Assembly: GCA_964023205.1 (NCBI GenBank)
Contig: OZ026843.1
Coordinates: 12,133,093-12,197,092 of the forward strand
Source: Lutraria lutraria
Lineage: Eukaryota > Mollusca > Bivalvia > Venerida > Mactridae
DNA length: 64,000 nt
Direction: 5' to 3'
The notes below the pieces were generated by a model that was given only the letters and a program-made list of their open reading frames with translations, was not told the origin of the DNA and did no database searches. Both the position numbers and the translations under genes were made by a program. This document shows, piece after piece, positions 12,226 through 24,600 of the stretch. Numbering within the stretch: the first letter of the stretch is position 1; each line of letters opens with the position of its first letter.

Positions 12226-12540
12226 TCAATAATAACTGTTAATATACCTTGTGCGTAGATCATTAAAAAGAATGCATTCTAACATAAAATGAAATTCGTC
12301 GTCTAGCTTGTTACATAAATTACATTTTCTATTTTCTCTTGCAATCACAGGTCTTTGCCATCTACCAGATTCTATTTTTAGGTTATGAGAGGAAAGTAAA
12401 AGCCCTGTCTTGGCAATTCTAAAATTTGGAATATTTAATACACTAAGGAAATATTGAAATTTGTGTTCAATTACATTACTATACAATATTGATCTGATCG
12501 AATTGTTTATTCTTGCTTGCCAGATTTGCAAATTATTATC
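12226..12540 (-). pseudogene. LINE ORF2 C-terminus with CCHC motif
   Basis: The minus strand reads NNLQIWQARINNSIRS to CNLCNKLDDEFHFMLEC, a C-x2-C-x7-H-x4-C motif of the kind found at LINE ORF2 C-termini, and ends RYINSYY-stop at 12226. It continues 13186-13402 across the MITE insertion. Confidence 0.75.
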
Positions 12541-12546
12541 TTTTAA

Positions 12547-13181
12547 GGTATCATGGGCTGGCTTGGATATAAGGTCAAATCAAGTTTTACCAATTTATAG
12601 ATTTAAAAACTAAACCATTATTATATACTAAAATAAACCCACAGTATAAAGTGCATTGCAAGTAATTTGAAACAAATATTACATTTGATTGGTCTTCTAT
12701 AAACCAATGTCGCATGTTGAACAACGATAACTACTCTGTATATAGGAATATATTACAACAAGTAGCCTTAAGATGACAATAAATGTATAAAGCAGGGAAC
12801 CGTGCCTCAGTTTTTTCATAACGTATTCCGTTCGTTAGATACTTGACTTACTAAATTCCGTAGCCAGAACCCCGCTGTTTATTACGTAATACTCCATAGA
12901 TATAAGAAGAAAACAAGTATCAAAAGTCTGAGGCACGATTTCCTAGATTAACATTTCCGCTACAAAATACCGAAAACCGCTTTGAAATCCGTCATCAAAT
13001 AAGACGGCAATGTTAATTCGAAAATGACACCTACTGTGTGTTTTTTAAGCTGAGCAATTAACAATTAAAATGTCGGATCATTATCGTCTCATGAAATCAA
13101 CGAATTTGACGCACCCCATTCAATTTTGATAGCCAAATATCATTTTACGTTATTTTAGCGATTATAACCAAGGCAGACACC
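12547..13181. mobile_element. MITE with TTAA target duplication, nested in the LINE
   Basis: TTAA flanks both sides (12543-12546 and 13182-13185), and the two ends are imperfect inverted repeats (ggtatc...ctggcttggatataa against ggtgtctgccttggttataa). Its insertion splits the LINE frame between FKQRLR and DNNLQIWQAR. TTAA target use points to a piggyBac- or Kolobok-type mobiliser. No coding capacity. An inner inverted pair (gggaaccgtgcctca at 12797, tgaggcacgatttcct at 12929) suggests a nested smaller element. Confidence 0.8.
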
Positions 13182-13185
13182 TTAA

Positions 13186-13402
13186 ACGTTGTTTGAATAT
13201 GCACATAAAATAATCAATATTGCCAACACCTTGTTGCAACCAAACGTCATAGAATCCAATTGTAGAAAGTAAATCTCTAACTAAAGTGACCCAAGAAGTT
13301 ATATTTGGATTTGCATCAGCGTCTCGTTTGAGTGTGTCGTAAATTATTCTACGAAATTTGCATTCATTGCTTTTCACATTTTTCAACCAAAATTTTATAA
13401 TT
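13186..13402 (-). pseudogene. LINE post-RT segment
   Basis: The minus strand reads IKFWLKNVKSNEC through ITSWVTLVRDLL to FKQRLR at the edge of the MITE. This is the typical post-RT connection of LINE ORF2. It resumes beyond the MITE with DNNLQIWQAR. Confidence 0.7.
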
Positions 13403-13404
13403 CA

Positions 13405-13763
13405 AAGATAAACTATCAAACTAAATCTGCCTAAAATTCCGTATGCAAAATCGTTTGGCGTTGAACGCTTAACCTGAAGTATATTTTTGTTGGAATTGAT
13501 TTATCAATGCCAACAGAGTTAACATACACGTACATTCGGACGGACGTACGTTCAGACACACCACAACTACACGAAAAAAAAACACGAACAAAACCGAATG
13601 CACAATATCTAGACCATGAATCAGAAATCGTAAGAAATTGTCATTACGGAAGTATTTTCGGAAATTTTTACATTAAAAAAAATCTTTGTGAAGAAATGTT
13701 AGTGGCCCCAACAATAAATCTATATAGCAGATGATGATTCAAATGTATAAATTGCCGTTTTTA
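13405..13763. other. Unassigned stretch inside the LINE
   Basis: It separates two parts of the LINE frame and includes cggacggacgtacgttcagaca (13535-13556), a word type also seen in the repeat at 50250-50955. It may be a small insertion or a scrambled LINE segment. The short plus-strand reading frame at 13507-13734 resembles nothing I know. Confidence 0.4.
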
Positions 13764-14442
13764 CTAGCTATATGAATCATATCGTACGCTATTTTTTAAG
13801 TATATGGTATGTATACGTTCAATATTAACAGCTGTGTGGAATCCCCACACTTCGCACCCGCAGCATAATATTGGTAAGATTAATTTGTTGAATAATTCAA
13901 GTTTGTAATAAACACCAATATTTTCAAATTTAAGTAAGTATTTGTTCAGTCTGAATATAGCTTTTAATGCTTTGTCTGATAAGTTTAATTGGGTTTCATT
14001 AAATGACCCACCTTGAGTAAAAATAATGCCCAAGTAAGAAAATGTTTTCACGATTTCAATAGGATTATTATTGTACATAAAATTCAAATTACGCGGTAAA
14101 GCGCCCACTTTCCTGGACACGACTATTTTGGTTTTATTGGCATTGACTTTGAGTTTCCATTTTTTGCAGTAATCATGTAAGAAATTTAAGCCGGTTTGTA
14201 GATCTTCTACATTTATATTGCTTTTTACTGTGGCGTAAAGTCCGCTTATAAACCGATCTACATTCGACCAAAGACTCGCGATTTGCCTCAGATTTGTATT
14301 GTCTATAATGGTTTAACGCTGAAATGAAAACTTTACGTTTAGATTTGCAAGAATCGTCATACCATACATTCTTATTATCATGCTTAATATTTTTGTCACT
14401 TATTTTTTTTTCTCTAAAAAGTGTATTTGTGACTGAATCCAA
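13764..14442 (-). pseudogene. LINE reverse transcriptase remnant lacking the catalytic core
   Basis: The linker between endonuclease and RT (WYDDSCKSKRKVFISALNHY) runs to about 14230, then joins directly to the post-catalytic region VEDLQTGLNFLHDYCKKW and NANKTKIVV, followed by FSYLGIIFTQGG and LPILCCGCEVWG. The RT fingers and the YADD-type active site are missing, so an internal deletion near 14220-14235 removed them. The frame also shifts at this junction. Confidence 0.8.
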
Positions 14443-14481
14443 TATGTCTGAGAACTGAGACAGGTGCCCGTCTATATTCTC

Positions 14482-15508
14482 TTAATTTTCCGCCGATTTT
14501 GTCGCTGTCGTTAACCTTGCCAATTTGCTTATAAAACTATCAGTATTGATTTCCTGCATGTACTCAGCTTTTTTGTCATTCGACCATGAATATTTATAAT
14601 ACAATTTTGTATACTCACAATTTACATGATTATTCACATCATGTACGTTTATATTTGACATATTACTTTCATTTTCAAAACAACATTCAATAATACAATG
14701 GTCAGATAAACCATTTGGATCGTGAACAGTAAAATCTGTAAATAATGGAAGTATATGTTCTGACACAATAACATAATCAACTACGCTACAACCTTGGTGA
14801 CCAACAAATGTATATTTACCAATACCTGAATCATTTCCTAAACTGCTATTTAAGATTCTCAATTTTGTCTGTTTACAAAAATCTAACAATAGGTTACCGT
14901 TAGTATTAACATTACCTTTGTCTAATGAAAATCTAGGTAAAAAATTATCAAAATCGTAATCATCTGGTAATACTTCGCTATTAAAATTTGAATCGTAATC
15001 ATGCTTTACAAAATCAGGTTTATCTGATGTGCGACTATTGAAATCACCTGCAAGTACGATATTACATTGGTCACCATAAGTATTCTGAATAATAGCAACA
15101 GACTCTTATAAACGGTCAAAAACATTGCAATCCAACATATTATATCTATTACTGCTCTCTGGCATGACATAACAAATACCAATGAATAAATCGTTTTCCA
15201 ATGAAAACATTTTACAATCCAATCTTAGCCATAACAAGTCATCATCACTCGCATAAAATAGTGTTTTATCACTTACATACTGATTTCTTACATAAATACA
15301 AACGCCTCCGGATTCACGCTTAGCTCGGTTTGATCTTTTTCTGTGTAAAGTTGTCCACATCCATATTAACAGAATCACTCGACCATGTCTCCGTAAACAT
15401 CACTATATCATGTTTTTTTAATATTGTTAAAACATCTGAACATTCAAGTTTGTTTAAGTGTTTTGATATCAGGCTTTGCACATTAAGGAGACAAAAGCTA
15501 AGTCGCAC
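14482..15508 (-). pseudogene. LINE ORF2 AP-like endonuclease domain (broken)
   Basis: The minus strand begins MRLSFCLLNVQSLISKH, then HDIVMFTETW (the metal-binding Glu motif). After a frameshift near 15330-15378 it continues with GGVCIYVRNQY, then LAGDFNSR at about 15029-15058 (the catalytic GDFN motif) and GLSDHCIIE at about 14690 (the terminal SDH motif). These motifs in this order define LINE APE endonucleases. In-frame stops near 15106 and 14482 break the frame. Confidence 0.85.
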
Positions 15509-15880
15509 CTTCTCCTCTGACCACTGATCTGATCTGAGTTGCTGCTGGTGTACGCAAATGCTTGCGATCCGTTTTGTTCACCGAAGCAGTGGACTTTTTA
15601 CGTCTAGATGGCACTTTGTTGACCTGTGGTGTGCGTCTTACAGGCGACCTCGGTTTACGGTTGCTAGCCCCAACAGAAAGTGATCTGTACCTTTGAGTAT
15701 CGTTTTGTTTTTTAGTGGTGACACGCTGTGTTGTCGATCACTTGCTGCTAGATAGATTTAATGCCTGTGACTCATTCGGTATCGCACTTTCGGTTACGTA
15801 ACTTTGGCTGTTATCCATATGGTCCATTTCGTTACGTGGTCTGAATTCGTTGTTTTGTGAGGACGAAAACACGACATCAC
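15498..15880 (-). pseudogene. LINE ORF1 C-terminal remnant
   Basis: The minus-strand frame reads a basic Ser/Thr/Arg-rich tail (RRTPQVNKVPSRRKKSTASV) ending at TAG (15498-15500). It continues upstream in the same frame past one TGA (15738-15740) into NESQALNLSSSK. It overlaps the start of the endonuclease frame by ~11 bp, the usual ORF1-ORF2 arrangement. No domain is recognised; the assignment rests on position. Confidence 0.45.
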
Positions 15881-15898
15881 TAATATTATATATATATT

Positions 15899-16345
15899 TA
15901 TATAATAAAGAAAACAACTGAATACTTACATAAAACATATGTTTAACATAAAAAGTTACTAAAACACAGAAGATACCAGACATTTGAATCAAGAGTCGTG
16001 ACATACTTCCTAATATCAAGGATTATACAAAAAACGCGGAAGCTCTGATTTCCATTGTTGTCCTTGAATGTTGGTGGCCTGACATAGAGAGGTAAATTGA
16101 ATCACATCACATTCAGCCTTTGATTTTAAATACCACATGCAAGTATGAATACATAACATTGTTAATAAATGAAATAATTTATCATAAGAATATTACAGAA
16201 GTAGTATGTTTGAAACACATGAGTTATCATAATTACATCACAATAAAGACTTAGCAGTCTATTTCTGAAATGAACTATGCATTAAAAATTCAGTACTTGT
16301 ATATTTCACACACTTACTGATCGTTAGGGATTGAAGGAAAACTTT
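15899..16345 (+). repeat. Segmental duplicate flank (copy 1, distal part)
   Basis: It aligns with 50140-50215 and 50960-51555 in the gene 2 flank, for example agcctttgattttaa...catgcaagtatg and actgatcgtta-ggattgaaggaaaa. It is non-coding. Confidence 0.7.
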
Positions 16346-19080
16346 CCGTCTCGATCTACATCTTGAATACCATGAACTGTGTAATTGTCGACTCCGCATC
16401 CTCGACGAACAATCTGTCTACTTCCGGTATATCTGAAAACAACAAATTACTTCTCATTGATTGACTTTGTAAATACGTTTCTTCGTCACCGAGTTTTTGT
16501 CTCTCATTCTCAAACGTTACAAATTTATCATTCAACAGGTCAAACGCATCAATCAGAAATCGCTACTTTTTTCTTCGATTGAGTCTTCATACAGAATACT
16601 ATTTGTTTTATTGAGAATATCCCAATAGCCAAACAACAAAGTACAGAAAAACTGAGAGCATAACGTTGAACCTTAATTTTCACACATACGTATGCATACA
16701 TTTAGTGGATCAAATCGCAGCATTTAAATAAAGGAAACGATAAGCAGACTGTGAAAAGTTCGTATGTCTGAAGAGATGGTTAAAAAGGGGCTCGAAAAGT
16801 TCCCAATACCTACTTGATCGGATAGCTATATACGCGAATGTTATTTTGGTCATTAAAGCGGTGAATTCTTAAAAACGGCATGCTTCATGTTTCGCCAAGT
16901 ACGAAAAGACGTTGTTTAAAATGTGGTTTACTAAAACATTAATTGTTTGTACAATTATTCACTTGAAATTTACCTGGTGATCTATTAGAGAACACTTTGT
17001 AATTGTGAATAAAAAAACAAAATAACAACTTTCGTTAATTTATTCAAAACGTAAATGTCAATATACAAGGATCCAATTAGCATAAATTAGATCAAGACCA
17101 ATTTCCTTATCAACTCCATTTTGTTCGTGGAAATGAAACGTAATTGACAGCACAAGAGATGGCAAATAAGTATTTTTTTTTTGGGTCAAATCCTCACTCT
17201 TCATTGGGCTTGACCCCAACTCCTGTCGGAACCATACACTTTATTCAAATGTTTGTGAAACGCCTCGTACACGCCCGCGTTTAATTCAGTCTAAATGAAT
17301 GATCATGCTAGCATGCATTCAACTTCCGGCAACGTCAACTGAAGCATTTATCCACATTTCTGCAATGGTTCGTATTTTTGTTTGCACAAATTTTTGTACA
17401 CAATATAAATTACGTTCGGTAAAGGGACTAGAGCTGAGATTATTGGTTAAGATTTCAACATTTTGAATCTCCTGACACTTAATGGTAGTTGCATAGTGAA
17501 ACAGACAGCAAAACTTAAATTTGACAAAAGATTCCTTTTTAAATGGCTACATTACACTCTGGGTATAAAGATATTAAGCTTTACTTTCGCTGTAGAAAAA
17601 TGCACTAATCAAGTTTGAATATATTCGTTTGCTAGATTATCTAATCGTAGTAATTATATCAATTGTCTTAACATTCTCGGACGACACTAGACTCCAACTA
17701 TATTTTAGTATATTTTTGGTATTTTTCGCGAAGGTGTCTAAGCTCACTTTTGACCTATATTTCTTGGAATGACGTATTCATTATTCAGAAGAAATTCCTC
17801 ATTCTATTGGACGATTCAGAGGAAACTTTTTCTTCCATTGGTGAAATCGTACTTTTGGTTTCAAAACTGTTAATAACGTTTAAGAAAGTTCGCGACTGTC
17901 TTTTTAAAGACATTTCTTGTTATTTTCTACTTTTAAATGGATGACTAGGGCGAAGTACCTTTAACGTTCCCAAAAGTTGTTTGACTAAGCCCGCATCGTA
18001 ACAATCGGAGCATGCGGCATGACGTATTGTAAACCTCATTTTGTCTCATATCATCTTTATGTCAAACGTTACAGGTGTTTGTTTCAGTTTAAACCTGAAG
18101 CTTCATTTGACTAGGTGAGTAATGTTTTTATTTTTCAATTGTTAACCTGCTAAATAAACATTAACTAATGTAATATTTTTTAAAAAGTATTGAAATGATT
18201 GTAATGTTGTCATAATACGCTCTGTGTCAGTTTAGACATTATCTTTATATATTTATTTCGCTAAATATCATTGTTGGTCTTTGATTACAATTAGTACTGG
18301 TGTTTTTTAAAGTATTTTACGATGTATCAAATAAAAAATATTCTTGAAAAGTATTGCATTTCAAAACCTGTGGTAATGATGTATGCAGACTAATGTAGTT
18401 CTAAACACAATTTGTGCTAAAACACGAAGAAACGACATAGTTTGACTTCTTTGACTTCTAACACGACATATAAGTTTATTTGTCGTATTGCTGCCCTTCC
18501 TGTGTCATACCTTCGTTTTTAAGTCACGAATATGCGAAAACACGATATGGCGTAAATCGACAACACATATTAATTATTTGTGTAGTTGCGTTCATTTATT
18601 TTTTGCGATACATGTATTCGGTTTGTTCAGATGTTTGATGGTCTACCACTCAGACGGAAATAAAGTAAAAAAGATACACCGAAAAACAAAGTCGTAGTGA
18701 ACTCGGATACTGCGAATATTCGGATATAGTGAAGAACATATATTTCCCAAACACGCCCCTCTTTTATCAATGTTATGAATCTTATGAAGTAATAACATGA
18801 ATTCAGGCCCCGAAGAATTCCCTGCAACCGTGTTCTACCGTATTTAGTATTATGTAGAATACCACTTATTTTCAGATTGGTATTCTATATTTTTTTCTGT
18901 ATTTCAACTTTATAAAGAGACATATCCAAGTGTGTAAAACTATAAGCTTGCGAATGCTTAGTTCATTTTTACGGCAGTTTATCAATTGATAAACTTAGTG
19001 GCATCTTCGTATAAAGACAGGCAACTCCGACAAACCTCCGAGCATAGATATATTTCGTAGACTTTCGTTTTGTATGATTG
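16346..19080. other. Intergenic DNA, nothing recognised
   Basis: AT-rich sequence with only short unsupported reading frames. I see no exon with Cys-rich content, no tRNA or rRNA, and no clear transposon ends. Confidence 0.6.
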
Positions 19081-19412
19081 CGAATGAAATTTTACACACC
19101 GCGTATCAGGATGATACGAAGACCCTTGGATAAAGACTTACTCATAGGCGTGAATAATTATGAAGATACTTTATATTTTTAAATAATTTTTCAACTATTG
19201 GCATGCATAAGGTACTAAATTTTTTCCCCAAGCATTGTTAGTATAATCTTTGTGTAAAATTATTTGATGTCGTTGATATAAAGAAATTGTTAGATATGCA
19301 TTTTACTTAGAACCTTTTTTTAGAAATGGTGGTCTTTTATACATCTATACGGGTTAATCTTTATCCAAGGGCGTTCGTATTATCCGAGTACACGTTGTGT
19401 TATAAGGATCGT
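19081..19412. repeat. Imperfect inverted repeat, MITE-like
   Basis: The arm at about 19095-19142 (ccgcgtatcaggatgatacg... cccttggataaag) pairs with the reverse complement of 19348-19405 (ctttatccaaggg...cgtattatccgag). The ~200-bp spacer is AT-rich. No target duplication is evident. Confidence 0.5.
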
Positions 19413-19591
19413 CAATTTTATCGACGCCTCTAACAGAAAATCTATCCGAAGTTCAATATTGTAATTTAGATAATTTAGTACGATGGTGAGTTCGATGCAA
19501 ATAATCATTTTGCCATCTAAGGGGTTGTAAAATATTGCTTTAATGTAACGTCTAGCTAATGTAGTCCATATGAAAGTATCAACTATGTGCT

Positions 19592-20015
19592 GTGCGTTCA
19601 GCTAAGGAAAACGCTTGCCGCAAACGATTTGTAACAGAACAGAAACAGTCTAACTGAACGATTTGTTATGTTTCAAGATGGCGCCCGGTCAGTTGCAAAA
19701 CGCAGATCCGCGGGTACGGATCCGGATGTACACAAAGCTACAATATTTAGTTTTAATTCGGTTCCATATTGGTATTATTCTGCCAATTAATAAAGAATGG
19801 ATTCGTAACACCCCTTTATTTCCCTAATATAATTATATACTTTTTTGGATCCGGATCTTGATTTGTAGATCCGCGTTTTACACATCGCCCATACCGTTTT
19901 CTTCGCAAACTAATTCTTCTTGTGTTTGCAAACGGTTTCTACAAACAGACCGTTCAGTTAAAAACGTAAGCGTCTGTTTGCAACCGTTTTGTAACGTTTT
20001 CTTTAACTGAACGCA
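19592..20015. mobile_element. MITE with ~45-bp terminal inverted repeats
   Basis: The left end gtgcgttcagctaaggaaaa is the inverted counterpart of the right end ttttctttaactgaacgcac, and matching continues through the caaacg/cgtttg words. The interior carries a second mirrored pair of ggatccg and agatccgcg. No coding sequence and no clear target-site duplication. Confidence 0.65.
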
Positions 20016-20247
20016 CTAGTGGTCTTACTGTAGTGTATAAATTGAGTAGCCTGGATTATCTGCCCCTAACTGCTACACAGAGGACTAACTTTAGTAAGTA
20101 AACACCGGGAACCAGGCTATAAATCGAGTTGTATCTTGGACCAATGTGTACACTGAGGTAGCGCTAGGCACTGACCTGTGTTATTCTGCTCGGGGCATTA
20201 TGGGTATTTGCAGGAACTACTTACAAAATGGAAATTATAAACAATAA

Positions 20248-20269
20248 CACAGGGTGACGTCACCCTGTG
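20248..20269. promoter_or_regulatory. 22-bp perfect palindrome with a CRE core
   Basis: The palindrome has arms cacagggtgac and centres on TGACGTCA (20255-20262), the consensus cAMP-response element bound by CREB/ATF factors. A second gtgacgtcac lies at about 20520. Both are about 1.0-1.25 kb upstream of the gene 2 start codon. A regulatory role is inference. Confidence 0.4.
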
Positions 20270-20279
20270 GTACACATTA

Positions 20280-21480
20280 GAGCCAAGCGTACTTTAACAT
20301 TGCGTTTCATTGAATAATGAGTGTTATTGACGAAAGCATAAGAATAGAAATGGTACTACGTATTCATTTTACATAACTAAACAAATTTGTTAATAACATA
20401 CAACCGATATGGTTGTTTTGACATTTTTAATCCTTCCGCGGAACTATACCTTTAACGTATGTTTAACTATCTAAATGTAGATAGTAATCAGTTTTATGTA
20501 TAGAGGTTAGACAAACGTAGTGACGTCACGCTATGTATAGAACGATCTTGGACATATTACATTCGTTTAAAACTCCGATCTGTATAAAATCTTCTTACTT
20601 TTGATAGGCTCTTAAAATTAAACAAATGCAATTATGATAGCTGTTTACATGCAATAAATGCATCATGTGGGATACAAATGCTTGATTACATAGTGAATAA
20701 CTTCGTGATCTATGAAATATTAATGCTAATGTGATTACATTATTTGTGCACTGTCGTATTCAGTCATATTCAGACACGAAAACACAACATCATCTCAAAT
20801 GTCAAGTTAAGCAATTCATTCAATCACCATTTTCAACGGAAAATAAAACATTATTTTCGGGTTATTAAGCTTGCATCCGATAAATTATTGTAGTAGCATA
20901 CATAACATTATTTAAACACTGACTTAGCTTTGCACTAAAAGATGAACTATCATATCCGTTTATTAATATTAATAACCAATCTGCATTTTGTAGTAATGCA
21001 TCAGTGTCAAATTATATAGATACATAAATAAATGCGAACATACATAGTACTAATATAAAGTATGAAAAGCCCCCCACACAGACCATCTACTACACAGGAA
21101 TTCTTTTTACGCCAAATATCATGTTTATAGCATGTTTTATAACAACAAAATAAAGTTTCAAAACAAAACATCACCCTATATAATATAGTCAAGGTATAGA
21201 ACTCAGAAATCACGAAAAAATACACCGGTCGTGTTCATTAAGGCCGTGTTGTAACAATTTAAAACCGATATTTAAAAGTCTGGTCTTATTGGACGCAGAA
21301 ATAATGTAAAACATGCTATAAACATAATATTTGACAGTGATTCAGAGTTTAAAAAGAATTTCTGGATAGTAGAGGGTCTGCGGGGGGTCTTCATACACCG
21401 GTAGCCTGTGTGGAATACGATATAAGCACGTAAGAAATAAAATCTGCGAAGTAAAATTTGGATTATTGATGTTACACTTT
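20280..21480. other. Presumed gene 2 upstream region
   Basis: AT-rich, non-coding DNA before the first coding exon. No convincing TATA box or 5' UTR exon can be fixed. The acceptor-like ttgtag at 21490-21494, 12 bp before the ATG, hints that the start codon exon follows a 5' UTR intron. Confidence 0.35.
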
Positions 21481-21505
21481 TATTTACGATTGTAGGCAAA
21501 GAAAC

Positions 21506-21680
21506 ATGGAAATCCGATATGCCACACTTTTGTTACTGGGATACATATCATCTTGCTACGGAGGCGGGGTTTTCATACCTCTACCAGATCCTGTACAAAG
21601 CTGTAATCCTAACAGCTGTCCAAGGTTGAACTGTCAGGGAAGCCATACTCCACCTGGCGAATGTTGTCCAGTATGTCAGG
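21506..21680 (+). CDS. Gene 2 exon 1: signal peptide and VWC C-half
   Basis: It starts MEIRYATLLLLGYISSCYGGG, a short charged start and hydrophobic core typical of a secretion signal (cleavage near residues 18-20). Then SCNPNSCPRLNC and TPPGECCPVC follow, the C-terminal cysteine pattern of VWC domains. It ends cag|g before gtatgt (phase 1). The ATG has a good context (aaacATGg). Confidence 0.85.
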
Positions 21681-24600
21681 GTATGTAGTAATTGATAACG
21701 TGTATTAAGCTATAGTGTAAATGTTTTGTGGTTATTTTCGTGTGACACATATCTTTATTGCGCACAGTACCTCCCGATGCCCGTTACCTATAATATCATC
21801 TGACAAGAAAAGATATACATTATGGTGTTTTCGCAGAAGAATTAAAAAAAAATAACGATCTCAGTAATTTAACAAACATGATGTTTTAAGTTATCAGAAT
21901 TAAAGTGTTTATTTTCACAGTTTAACGATTCCAGGAGAGTTTGCTGAATTAAAAAATGTCCTGTTCGCTTTCACAAAAAAATATAAACAACAATTTTACC
22001 TTGAAAAAGAAGAAAGCGATGCTTAATTAAACATTAAAGATGTTTGTTAGAGCCCAGATTTGAACCCTCTCCGATATTTCGGTTCGTGTTATCAATGGAC
22101 CATCGATAAACCCCTCTTACTAACTTACAATGCTGGAACCGAAATAGCGAAGCTGTTGTCGCTAGGATACAACAGATCAACCTGAACAAGCTGTCTGGTC
22201 TTTACCGTTGTGTGACTTACTTCGAAATTTTCATTTTGATATCCCTTAAATTGATAACGAACTGTTTCAATATTCAAACTCAGCGGGTTATAAGTGAGGT
22301 AACAATTAAGGCCATTCAAATAGTTCGAGGTGAGGCATAGTAGAATTAAACCGCCTGACTGTCCGTTCTTCTTAACATTCGTGCGTCCGTATTTTCCAAA
22401 GGATTTTCATACAACAAGGCACACGTCGTGTTCAGAATATCAAGTCGTCAAGTCATGTGCCACATCAACGCCCCTACTTCAAATGTAAGGTTTAAAAATA
22501 ACCAAATTCTGTACAAATGTACACATTCGTGTCCGGTCTGAACTTTGGACGAGTAGTACTTTAATACTTGAGTTATCTCCCAGTAGAAAGTTGAAAGTTT
22601 TTAAGTCTCATATCAATGTTACTGGAATAAAACTTTTTGGGATTTGTTTGTTTTGACCAAATGATTTATAAATTAGTTTATTTTATCGTGGTACTACACG
22701 TTCATTCATACACTTTCATAGTGATGTTTTCCCAAGTTTTGTTGAAAACACGTTAAATAACTATGTGTTTTACTTGATTAAAGATGATTGTGTTTACGTT
22801 GGTACAACGTACGCCCATGGAGTCAGATTCAGAAGTATTGATCAATGCAACACATGTACATGCGCAAACGGAAATGTAACGTGTTCACAGAGGCCATGCA
22901 TAGGTAATTACAGTTTATTCCATTAATAACCTCGGCTTTTATAAAAATTGAGGCTATTTATAACGAAGTTAGTTTATTATTTATTATGACTATTTTTGTG
23001 TATTTTCTGTTGTTCGGTACGGTCTAGACCAATAGTCAACAATCGATTAAAAAGTTTTCCGACGTACCAAAGAGTTTCCATAAACCTTCCGCCTATGAAG
23101 TAGTTCCAATTTTACAATTCAATGAAAAAAAAGCAAATTTAAACATTATGTACATTATTTTCAAGTCAAAATCAGAGGGCTATACAAAATCATAATCGAG
23201 TAATACGAAACAGTCGTATAAATATGTAAGACATAGCAAATCGACGGAGTGGCGTATTTGTTTTTGATGTATGCTAATTGCTGAATTACTGTTGTTGATA
23301 TCCATCTGGGCACACAGGGAATGGAAACATCAACTGTTACTGTCGAAGTATGTTGTCGTCAGTTTGGTCGCGCTTGCGCGCTTACTTCGAATCGAAAGCG
23401 ATTTCGGGAAAGTCAGCGTCTTTTTACACGCAGATATTGCTTAAAATAAAAGTAAATATTTTTAGAGTACTGACATGATCGCTTTAAGCATATTATATTT
23501 GACGTTTATTACGCAAAAGGCTATAAAAGATGGCGTGCCGATGAGGGCGATTTTACAAAAAGTTAATGCTCGAGTTGAAAAATAGTGATATTTGGGAAAT
23601 AATGTGCACACATTATACCCAGTATCATATCGGTGGCTTGAAAGATCGCTTAAAGAAATACGTTTAAATCGACGGTTTTCAATCCTTGTGTGTATTGGTC
23701 CCATTGTCCGTTTACATAATTCCTAATTCAATGTGGATAACCCACGTGACTTTTGACGTCAAAAAATGGGTATCGCAGGAAGCACTTTTTTACACGACGT
23801 GAGGAGAAAATAAGCTTCAAGTATATTATTCCGATTTTAATTTCTCAAAAAACAGCGCATGCTAAACGGGAAAATTTGTATGTTCCACGTATGGCTGTCA
23901 TTTCTTGTACAATTTTCTGTGACATTTGCGCCAAATGCTTTAGGTACAGCGGGAAGCTAATATGAAAAATCAGAGTAAGTACGCACCGACCAACGCGTCC
24001 ATTGGCTTCAGCTTTAACATGGCTCAAATAATGTTACCTTTCAACGCGTACTTGATGATACAAATATTATAAAATATATAATGACATGATAGCATCTTTT
24101 GAGCATATGTACCGCGTGCAATCACGAGATTGCAATATTTATAAACGAATATTTTTCACATATCGGTAAATGTCATTGCAACGTTGGTGAACTGATCAAA
24201 ATCTGCACATTTCGTCTTGTAACATGTTTAGTTCTAAAGTATATTATTGTTATTGCTTTCTGTTTATGCCATTTCTTTTCTAGACAAAGTTGGCACATGT
24301 CCTCCGTCTCGAGGTAAACGAGGAGCTGGCTGTCCGGAATTGTGTTTTCATGATAATGGGTGTCCAGGTATACAGAAATGTTGTACTGTTGGATGTGGAC
24401 GTGGCTGTGTTGATCCTATTTCTATTCAACCTGGTAAGGAATAAATATTTTTACACATATTACTCAATACGACAACAAGGAACCACACATATTAATGTGA
24501 TATTCTTGATGTTACCAGACAATAACTGCTTGGGATTAGTTTGTATAAGACCCAGTGATTCAAAAACCAGTTTATTGTATTTTTTCAGGTTCATTTATTA

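Larger units (their letters stand above)
11035..15898 (-). mobile_element. Non-LTR retrotransposon (LINE) remnant, APE-endonuclease type
   Basis: Read on the minus strand it holds an ORF1 tail, an AP-endonuclease domain, a reverse transcriptase missing its core, a CCHC C-terminus and a 3' UTR with ~65-bp repeats. The borders are estimated from where the gene 1 flank stops and restarts aligning with the gene 2 flank (ends at ctgcggttttc, resumes at ataaagaaaac). No clear target-site duplication is seen. Frameshifts, stops, an internal deletion and two nested insertions show it is dead. Confidence 0.8.

Noticed and set aside
13507..13734. A 75-residue plus-strand frame inside the LINE
   Set aside because: It overlaps repeat words (cggacggacg) and is opposite to the LINE. 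No recognisable protein.
17750..17944. A 64-residue open frame in intergenic DNA
   Set aside because: No domain, no Cys pattern, no splice context. Length is within chance for AT-rich DNA.
22050..22110. tRNA gene on the minus strand in gene 2 intron 1
   Set aside because: A B-box-like ggttcaaatc is present but no A box or foldable cloverleaf could be drawn. At most it is a SINE fragment.
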